Source: Planctomycetales bacterium (lineage in GTDB: Bacteria; Planctomycetota; Planctomycetia; Planctomycetales; Planctomycetaceae). From it: a DNA stretch of 64,000 bases. The number at the start of each line of letters is the position of its first letter. Within the stretch, counting starts at the first letter, position 1. Under the pieces are notes generated by a model that was given only the letters and a program-made list of their open reading frames with translations, made no database searches and was not told the origin of the DNA. Position numbers and translations under genes: made by a program. Of this stretch, positions 37,101 to 42,253 are shown piece by piece. Location of the stretch: assembly GCA_028285345.1 (NCBI GenBank), contig JANQPT010000012.1, forward strand, positions 248,001-312,000. Direction: 5' to 3'.

Positions 37101-37394
37101 CGATTTCAGTACAACGCGTTCGGCCTGTTCGACATGCACGGAAACGTCGGCGAATGGTGCAGCGACGTTTACGACAAGGACTACTACCGAAAAGTCATTG
37201 TCCCCTACAATCCCAAAGGTCCCAAGGCCAAGCCCGACTCGCTGCGTGTCGTTCGCGGCGGGTCCTGGCGTGGGTTGCCGTTTCACGTCCGCTCCGCCGC
37301 ACGGGGACGGAAAAACCCCGATCACCGCGACTGTGCCACCGGCTTTCGCGTCGTCCGGGAATACTCATTCGACGAGTCCGGCGAAGGCAACTAA
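34164..37394 (+). CDS. Transmembrane Ser/Thr kinase fused to Ig-like domains and an FGE-fold domain
   Basis: The product is 1076 residues from a GTG at 34164. The kinase domain (about 1-290) has the glycine loop GHGNQGDVYLA, VAIKLL, HRDMKPANIMF and a DLG in place of DFG, so it should be active. An acidic, repeat-containing linker follows (three perfect 15-nt DQTQP units at 35121-35165), a membrane segment at about 485-506, then PEPKPEPKP linkers. Outside lie two Ig-like putative domains (about 570-665 and 665-762) with SWTP lines, and a sulfatase-modifying-factor fold (about 767-1072) opening with NSIGMQFALIPAGDFGMGSP. That domain lacks the catalytic Cys pair at RGGSWRGLPFHVRSAARG, so formylglycine formation is unlikely. 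It may sense ligands outside and signal inside. Confidence 0.9.
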   Translation: MIGKELDGRYLLKEKLGHGNQGDVYLARDEKLERQVAIKLLNPNFAASAQDSEVSERLRREAKLTARFEHPHVVKLYDYHLSPDGRPYLVMEYLAGTTMEKLNPPLTAEELRLLVTQIGYALQNAHENGLVHRDMKPANIMFVDRGKPLKRFLLLDLGIAKLVDITADKTAAAGQNTWAGAGTLLYMSPEQAKGGSGDHRSDIYSLGCVLYEFLTGRAPFLERATSPVELWKAILDEPPPRLGTAAPAVTFDEKLEKLLQKCLQKMPGDRPQSVQDVVERFEEATRELQLHRTELSTSVPTATQCAETWVEEDMKEALEQPDQTQPDQTQPDQTQSDENRPFLQTITAGTAPESPTTPDNLTVTEHMSPLAEQESGYDPDDTVIVDGTESSPPFANDQTIHVDQDPDRTVEMPPELDLGSTVIDIPAVDPPPVDDPRSVEQTILDAPNLDLLEEDAPYDGPDQPHRARGQWIDTPAEPTSKRLPLIVGTGVVATLLVGLLVFLVVRQSRNDQSQPDDKIVRTDPEIPTPDEATPDKTFPDPTPKKEHQQEPEPDPKPEPKPEPKPDPVASIKFIPPESLQVDEGTPWEHEIKLEGMQPENFQPVFHLAPGAPDGMSLSGNQLSWTPTEAQGGAEPFRVTIQGSDKQTGWEQSLAFNLAVNEVNQPPKLVDIADQLKKSLQSPIFAEQTWRLQISARDDDLPQNRLQFKLDNHPPGMSLEQPDEQTARISWTPDLTHLGKSVDVTVTVDDGKESAEHTFQLRVFPAQVVTNSIGMQFALIPAGDFGMGSPDKDETIKAEFGTLASSAELQSEQPRRRVLMNRPFYLGLYEVTRDQFQEFVKETGYQTEAQSDERGGNGFSADGTEESGGKYSWKEVGWEQTGKHPVVNVTWNDAQAFANWLTETESKEAGRAVVYRLPTEAEWEYACRAGTETWFSIGNEKDKLTQVGNVPDRSYAKRGLRFSGYAVGSDDGYVFTAPVGRFQYNAFGLFDMHGNVGEWCSDVYDKDYYRKVIVPYNPKGPKAKPDSLRVVRGGSWRGLPFHVRSAARGRKNPDHRDCATGFRVVREYSFDESGEGN
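35121..35165 (+). repeat. Three perfect 15-nt tandem units in the kinase linker
   Basis: The unit CAGCCCGATCAGACG occurs three times without change and codes for repeated QPDQT residues. A fourth, altered unit follows. Slipped pairing could change the copy number in the linker without breaking the frame. Confidence 0.8.
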
Positions 37395-37426
37395 CACCGC
37401 TCGGCCGGCGAGTCGCCCGGCTTTGC

Positions 37427-38197
37427 TTACGGACGCGCCTCGTCAACTCTCACGACTTGAGTCGCGAACTTTCCGCCGTGAAGTTCAATCACCCGAAATC
37501 CAGGTGGCTCTTCGTCGATCACCAGTTCGGCCGTCCCGGGCGCGAATTGAATCGCGGTCGAGGGAACCGTATATACCGGCACCTGCCCCAGCCGCCCTTC
37601 GAACTCATGATGCACGTGTCCGCAAAAAACCGCCCGAACCTGCGGCGCCGACGCCAAAACCGCCGCCAGCCCTTCCGGATTTTCCAGCATGATCTCGTCC
37701 AGCCAACTGCTGTCAACGGAAATCGGCGGATGATGCATGAATAGGAGGATCGGCTGTTCGGCAAATCTCGCCAGTTCCTCCGACAGCCACTGCAGTTGGG
37801 CCTCTGACAATCGCCCTTGAACCGCACCCTCCACGAGTGTGTCCAGCCCGATCAATCGCCAGCCGCCCAGCGACTCGGAAAAAACAACCGGCCCGCTCTC
37901 GCCCGGCACCACGTCCGGAAAGCAACGCCGTAACAGCCCGCCGTCGTCATGGTTGCCGGTGATCATCCGGCTCCGTGGCAAAAACGGCTCGCACTTTGCA
38001 CGCACCTGGCGATACGCGCCTTCCTCGGCATGCGCGGCAATATCACCGGTGAACACGAACATGTCGGCGTCCGAATACGACGACAACACAGCGTTCCACA
38101 CGACGTCAAAACATGCAGCGGTGCGCACACCGCGCAGTTCGCCGTCGTCGGTTTCCAGCAAGTGCAGATCAGAGAACTGAATAATTCGTGCAGGCAT
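37427..38197 (-). CDS. Calcineurin-like metallophosphoesterase (CpdA-like)
   Basis: The 256-residue product has the full set of metal-binding motifs: DLH at residues 10-12 (FSDLHL), GD in FVFTGDI, GNHD in MITGNHDDGG, H in FMHHPP, and GHVHHEFEG near the end. The layout and length match class III cyclic-nucleotide phosphodiesterases of the CpdA/Icc group, which hydrolyse phosphodiester bonds using two metals. There is no signal peptide, so it acts in the cytoplasm. It is convergent with the kinase gene. The exact substrate cannot be fixed by sequence alone. Confidence 0.85.
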   Translation of the reverse strand: MPARIIQFSDLHLLETDDGELRGVRTAACFDVVWNAVLSSYSDADMFVFTGDIAAHAEEGAYRQVRAKCEPFLPRSRMITGNHDDGGLLRRCFPDVVPGESGPVVFSESLGGWRLIGLDTLVEGAVQGRLSEAQLQWLSEELARFAEQPILLFMHHPPISVDSSWLDEIMLENPEGLAAVLASAPQVRAVFCGHVHHEFEGRLGQVPVYTVPSTAIQFAPGTAELVIDEEPPGFRVIELHGGKFATQVVRVDEARP

Positions 38198-38461
38198 TGC
38201 TCAGCATTGCGTCCCATTGTGTGAATCGATCGCGGTCGAATCATAGACGACCTGACGAGAGCGGGCAAATCGGTGCGCCCGTCTTGTCAGTGATTCAGTG
38301 GAAAACAGCATGGTTACCAAGTAGTCTGACACTCCCGAGTCTGGCCGACATCTGCAGCACCGCCAGAAAGAAGACTGCCGCGAGCCCGCACGGCTTGCAA
38401 AACGTTAATCCAGCCGATCCGAGACGAAGTCGGCGGAAATGTCCGGTGGAGCTTTTTCAAA

Positions 38462-39160
38462 TTGAAATCGAAACGCATACGGTACCGAGCAGGCGACGTG
38501 TTTAGTATCCCGCTGCCCAACGGGTCGCTTGGCTATGGACGGATTCTTCTCGACGTCTTTCGCATACGTCGTCAGCAAGTCTTCGATCCGAGATGTGCGT
38601 TGAACGACATTTACGGTAGCGGGTTGTTAGTGCAACTGTATCGATTCACCACGACTTCCCCCTTGACCGACATTGAAGGGTTAAACGAAGTCGAAACTTT
38701 TCTCGATGAGTTTCTGGCTCACGATCTCATTCTGAACGGTGAACACTCCATCATTGGGCACCTTCCGGTGGCGCCTGCTGACATTGATTTTCCCGAATAT
38801 GTGTCGTCACACCGTCCGGCGCCTGGTGAATGGCATTTCTACTTCGAGAAGGGAGGTGTCGTTGCAGAACTGGCCAGCGGCTGGCGTGCGCGATTGCGCG
38901 GAGTTTTTCGCGATGTCGACCACGATGCCGCCCTCAAGCTGCCGCGCGGCAGTTTCGGGCAGGGGATTAACGCGGATCTTCTCCTCAGACACATTCAATC
39001 GCCGACGGGCATCAACGATCGCGCCCGCGAGGATCTGCGCGCGTCGCCGCATCGTAAACGAGTTTTGCGGCTGGCGGGTTTATCGCCCACCATGACTTAT
39101 GATCAAATGGCGACACCAACAAAAGCGCCGCGGGCCTTGGAACTGTTGGAAATGAGGTGA
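38462..39160 (+). CDS. Protein with Imm26-like N-terminal domain
   Basis: A 232-residue frame begins at a TTG at 38462 with GGTGGAG about 11 nt upstream. The first line, KRIRYRAGDVFSIPLPNGSLGYGRIL, strongly resembles the start of the Imm26 family (immunity proteins of contact-type toxins: GDVFxIPL then GxGRIL). About 100 residues follow with a LVQLYRF line, and the rest (EWHFYFEKGGVVAELASGW) is not assigned. No polymorphic toxin or nuclease gene stands next to it, so it could be an orphan immunity gene or a related housekeeping protein. The base use looks like that of its neighbours. Confidence 0.6.
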   Translation: MKSKRIRYRAGDVFSIPLPNGSLGYGRILLDVFRIRRQQVFDPRCALNDIYGSGLLVQLYRFTTTSPLTDIEGLNEVETFLDEFLAHDLILNGEHSIIGHLPVAPADIDFPEYVSSHRPAPGEWHFYFEKGGVVAELASGWRARLRGVFRDVDHDAALKLPRGSFGQGINADLLLRHIQSPTGINDRAREDLRASPHRKRVLRLAGLSPTMTYDQMATPTKAPRALELLEMR

Positions 39161-39380
39161 GCCGGAGCAAACAGTTATTGTGGTAAGCGACGAATCGCGT
39201 CACAGGGACTGGTAGACTTTGAATTCTGGTCACCGGAATGCCGTTGTTGCCGGGATGCACTACCTACGTGTCCGCGCGGGAGACGCGTCAATGTGCATGG
39301 CATCACCCAGAAACTTGCGGTACGGTTTAAGGGTTGGCGACACGGATCAATTCGTTCGACTTGGAAATCTCACATCGCAC

Positions 39381-40382
39381 ATGGACCAACAGCTCGATGC
39401 CGGCAGCGGCACACTCTTTTCAAATTGCGACCCCGATATCGCCCGCGAGGCTTTTGCGCACAAGCCGAAGGATTTTCGCGAAAAGGTGATGACGGTTTCA
39501 CAGGCGGTCCGGCAGTTCGTTGATGACGGCGACTATCTGGCATCCGGAGGGTTCGGCGGCGACCGGATTGCCACTACGCTGTTGCATGAAATCGTCCGGC
39601 AGAACAAGCAAAACCTGGGCTTGGCCGGTCACACGGCGACGCACGATTTTCAAATCCTCTGCGCCGGCAACCAAACCGGCCGCGGACAATTGCTCAGCCG
39701 GGTCGATATCGCCTACGTCGTCGGGCTGGAAGCCCGCGGCCTCTCGCCGCATGCGCGGCGTGTCGTTGAGAGCGGAGAGTTGGAATTGTGCGAGTGGACC
39801 AACTATACGCTCGCGCTCCGTTTTCAAGCGGCGGCGATGGGTGTGCCGTTTCTGCCTGCCCGCAGCATGGCGGGCAGCGACACATTCGCGCACAGCGCCG
39901 CCCGGAGCATGACGTGCCCATTCACGGAAAAAACATTGGTCGCGATTCCCGCCCTGTGGCCGGACGTCGCCGTGATCCACGTTCATGAAGCCGATCCCTA
40001 CGGCAACTGTCGCATCCGCGGCACCTCCGTCGCCGACCTGCACCTCGCCCGTGCCGCCAAAAAGCTGATCGTTAGTTGTGAACGGTTGATCGACAACGAG
40101 GAAATCCGCAGCGACCCCACCGCCACAGTGATTCCATTCTTCTGCGTCGACGCCGTCTGCGAAGTTCCCTACGGCAGCTTCCCCGGCAATATGCCGTACG
40201 AGTATTTCTCAGATGAGGACCATCTGCGACAGTGGCTGACTGTCGAACGCGACCCGGATGAACACCGGCAGTTCCTGCAGACATACCTGTTTGATGTCGA
40301 AAACTTCGGCGAATACCTCGAACTCTGCGGCGGCTCTGAGCGAATTGCGGAACTGCGCCGACAAGAACTGTCCCCCGGCTGA
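39381..40382 (+). CDS. CoA-transferase subunit A (GctA-like), lone
   Basis: The start is taken at the ATG at 39381, giving 333 residues, which fits the family; the frame is open further upstream to 39219. The line VMTVSQAVRQFVDDGDYLASGGFGG near residues 37-60 is the usual opening of the alpha subunit of glutaconate-type CoA-transferases, followed by RSMAGSDTF and VIHVHEADPYGNCRIRG. These enzymes move CoA between acids as an A/B pair, and the acid catalyst Glu lies in subunit B. No B subunit is seen next to it: a glycosyltransferase gene follows. Either B is elsewhere or this protein works alone in another role. Confidence 0.8.
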   Translation: MDQQLDAGSGTLFSNCDPDIAREAFAHKPKDFREKVMTVSQAVRQFVDDGDYLASGGFGGDRIATTLLHEIVRQNKQNLGLAGHTATHDFQILCAGNQTGRGQLLSRVDIAYVVGLEARGLSPHARRVVESGELELCEWTNYTLALRFQAAAMGVPFLPARSMAGSDTFAHSAARSMTCPFTEKTLVAIPALWPDVAVIHVHEADPYGNCRIRGTSVADLHLARAAKKLIVSCERLIDNEEIRSDPTATVIPFFCVDAVCEVPYGSFPGNMPYEYFSDEDHLRQWLTVERDPDEHRQFLQTYLFDVENFGEYLELCGGSERIAELRRQELSPG

Positions 40383-40393
40383 CGGACAATCAA

Positions 40394-40514
40394 GCCACAG
40401 AGATCACAGAGGCAAAAGCACTGGATGGCAGGATTGGCAGAACGGCGTTTCCCTAATACCTGCAGCGTAAAACCTAAAGCCTCTTTTCTCTGTGCCCTCT
40501 GTGATCTCTGTGGC
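40394..40514. repeat. CCACAGAG-type inverted element, copy 2
   Basis: The left arm at 40394-40412 has two CACAGAG words after GC; the right arm at 40488-40514 has three CTCTGTG-type words, including GATCTCTGTGGC. The centre holds the 60-nt block (40431-40490) related to the block at 13240-13299 of copy 1. It lies between the CoA-transferase stop and the glycosyltransferase start. Confidence 0.75.
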
Positions 40515-40638
40515 TATTTAAATAACAGCTCCTGCGTCTGCGAGCCGCCCGCCGAATCGTCTTGATCCAATCTCTCAAAACTGCTATCCCACCCGCTGCT
40601 TCGACCCATCGAGACATCGCGGAACCAAACGAATCGCC

Positions 40639-41889
40639 ATGGACGGCTTCTTCATCACCTACTGCATTTTTGCCGGCGCCGGTCTGCTCATTTCCTTACT
40701 GACCTTGGTGCAGACTTGGGAACACCGCCGTTATCATCGCAAACGATTCTCCGCACACGTGGAGAGCCGAGATCTGCCGCCGGCAATCGTGTACGTGCCG
40801 TGCAAAGGGGTCGATCTCGGTTTTGAGGAAAACCTCCACGCTCTGTTCACGCAGGACTATCCGGATTATCAGCTCTGCTTCATTTTGGAAGCCGACACAG
40901 ATCCCGCACGCGCCGTCATCGATCGCGTCAACAGCCGATTCCCAGCCGTCAAGTGCCGCGTCGTCGTCGCAGGACTCGCCACCGATTGCGGACAGAAGGT
41001 CCACAATCTAATCGTCGCCACAGCGGACATTCCCGTGGAGGCGAAGGTGCTGGCCTTCGCCGATTCTGACGCCTGCCCCGGCCCGCTTTGGTTGGCGCGG
41101 ATGATTCGCCGTACGGCAAACAGCCGGACGGGCGTCGTCACCGGCTACCGCTGGTTTGTCCCGCAGCGAAACAGTTTGAGCAACCTGATCGTTGCCGCCA
41201 TGAACAATCAGCTGGCGGGCAATCTGGGACTGCGGCTGTTCAATCTCGTCTGGGGCGGTTCCTGGGCGATGCGGAAAGAGGTCTTTGAACAACTCAGTTT
41301 CCCCGATGCCTGGCACGGCTGCTTGAACGATGACCTCATCGTGACCCAACGCGTCCGCGAAGCCAGATACAAAGTCGTCTACGAACCGCACTGTCTGGTC
41401 GCCTCGTCCGTCGATATGAGTTTCCCCGCCCTGCTCGAATTCGCCCGCCGGCAATACTTCCAAGTCCGCGTCTACACACCCCGCTGGTGGTGGTTGGGCC
41501 TCACGGCAGCCGGCATGGCCGGTTTCATGTATTTCGGCTCGCTGCTGTGGGCGGTTAAAGGGCTGCTGGTCGGCGGGCCGGTTGCCGTTCCGGTGATTTG
41601 TATGGCTGCCTACTACACCGCCGGCATGATCCGCACCGCCATGCGGCACCACACCATCCGCCCATTCCTGCAGACCGATAAAGCGGAACTTCGCAGCGCC
41701 GCATGGTTCGAAATCCTCGCGCTCCCGGTGACGGCGCTGTTTCATCTTATCGCCGTGTTTGCATCGGCCTTCGGGCGCCGCATTGTCTGGCGCGGAATTC
41801 ATTACTACGTCGCCGGACCGAACCGCACACGCATCGAACATCGGGAGTCGCCGACGGTCTCGCCGCAGGCACCATCCAAAGCCGCTTAA
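40639..41889 (+). CDS. Membrane glycosyltransferase, ceramide glucosyltransferase-like (HpnI/GT21-type)
   Basis: The 416-residue product begins with a membrane segment (about 5-23), then a GT2 domain with PCKGVD near residue 54, the nucleotide-sugar line FADSDACPGP near 141, GGSWAMR near 210, the NDDLIVTQRV acid near 228-238 and the RRQYFQVR line near 272. At least two further membrane segments follow (about 284-305 and 312-330, another near 363-380). This layout matches glucosylceramide synthase-like proteins (GT21) and hopanoid HpnI-type enzymes. It probably adds a sugar to a membrane lipid with UDP-sugar as donor. No lipid pathway gene is adjacent. Confidence 0.75.
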   Translation: MDGFFITYCIFAGAGLLISLLTLVQTWEHRRYHRKRFSAHVESRDLPPAIVYVPCKGVDLGFEENLHALFTQDYPDYQLCFILEADTDPARAVIDRVNSRFPAVKCRVVVAGLATDCGQKVHNLIVATADIPVEAKVLAFADSDACPGPLWLARMIRRTANSRTGVVTGYRWFVPQRNSLSNLIVAAMNNQLAGNLGLRLFNLVWGGSWAMRKEVFEQLSFPDAWHGCLNDDLIVTQRVREARYKVVYEPHCLVASSVDMSFPALLEFARRQYFQVRVYTPRWWWLGLTAAGMAGFMYFGSLLWAVKGLLVGGPVAVPVICMAAYYTAGMIRTAMRHHTIRPFLQTDKAELRSAAWFEILALPVTALFHLIAVFASAFGRRIVWRGIHYYVAGPNRTRIEHRESPTVSPQAPSKAA

Positions 41890-41894
41890 TTCCC

Positions 41895-42051
41895 GGGTGG
41901 CCGCGATTGCAACGCACTCGGGGTGCCGAAGGCACACGAGGCCGCAATTTCACCGTTATCTGTCTGGCGCAAACGCAATGCATTTTGACGCTGAAATTGC
42001 AGCCTCTTGCAGGCTTCGCCTGCCCCGATTACTACGCAATCGCGGCCACCC
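41895..42051. repeat. 157-nt nested palindrome with perfect 16-bp ends
   Basis: The ends GGGTGGCCGCGATTGC (41895-41910) and its exact reverse complement (42036-42051) are 125 nt apart. Inside, a second inverted pair can be seen (GAGGCCGCAATTTCA against TGAAATTGCAGCCTC) and further related GC-rich words (GCCGAAGGCA and the inverted TGCAGGCTTCGCC). The whole could form a long hairpin or cruciform. There is no transposase or direct target repeat visible. The GGGTGGC end is also seen in the 60062-60137 element. Confidence 0.7.
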
Positions 42052-42073
42052 CCTGGTTTGGCTAGCAGCGAGA

Positions 42074-42173
42074 ACTCCCGTAAACGGGAGTCGGGTTGTC
42101 TCCCAATCGAAAACCCGCCATGAATGGCGGGCCTATGACCCGCTGGCGCGGGGAAAGTCCCGTAAACGGGACT
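42074..42173. repeat. Three regularly spaced tetraloop hairpins
   Basis: Stems of 7-8 bp with four-base loops TAAA, TGAA and TAAA lie at 42074-42091 (ACTCCCG/CGGGAGT), 42114-42131 (CCCGCCA/TGGCGGG) and 42156-42173 (AGTCCCG/CGGGACT), about 40 nt apart. The first and third share CCCGTAAACGGG. Confidence 0.65.
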
Positions 42174-42253
42174 GTTCTTGATGAGCGCCCAGTGGGTCCT
42201 TCATCGCGAAGTGTATACAGACATCGCGAAAAATGAGTGATGAAGTCGCGATC

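Larger units (their letters stand above)
41890..42253. other. Gene-free stretch with nested palindromes and three tetraloop hairpins
   Basis: The 364 nt between the glycosyltransferase and the FAD protein gene hold no coding frame I trust. The first part is the 157-nt nested palindrome described separately (41895-42051). The rest contains three small stems with four-base loops at 42074-42091, 42114-42131 and 42156-42173. They are not followed by T-runs, so they are not classical terminators. Confidence 0.6.

Noticed and set aside
36466-37380. Active formylglycine-generating enzyme
   Set aside because: The catalytic Cys pair is missing at the RGGSW segment, so only the fold is claimed.
41895-42051. 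Insertion sequence
   Set aside because: No transposase frame lies between the inverted ends and no target duplication was seen.
42074-42173. Rho-independent terminators
   Set aside because: The stems are good but no T-run follows on either strand.
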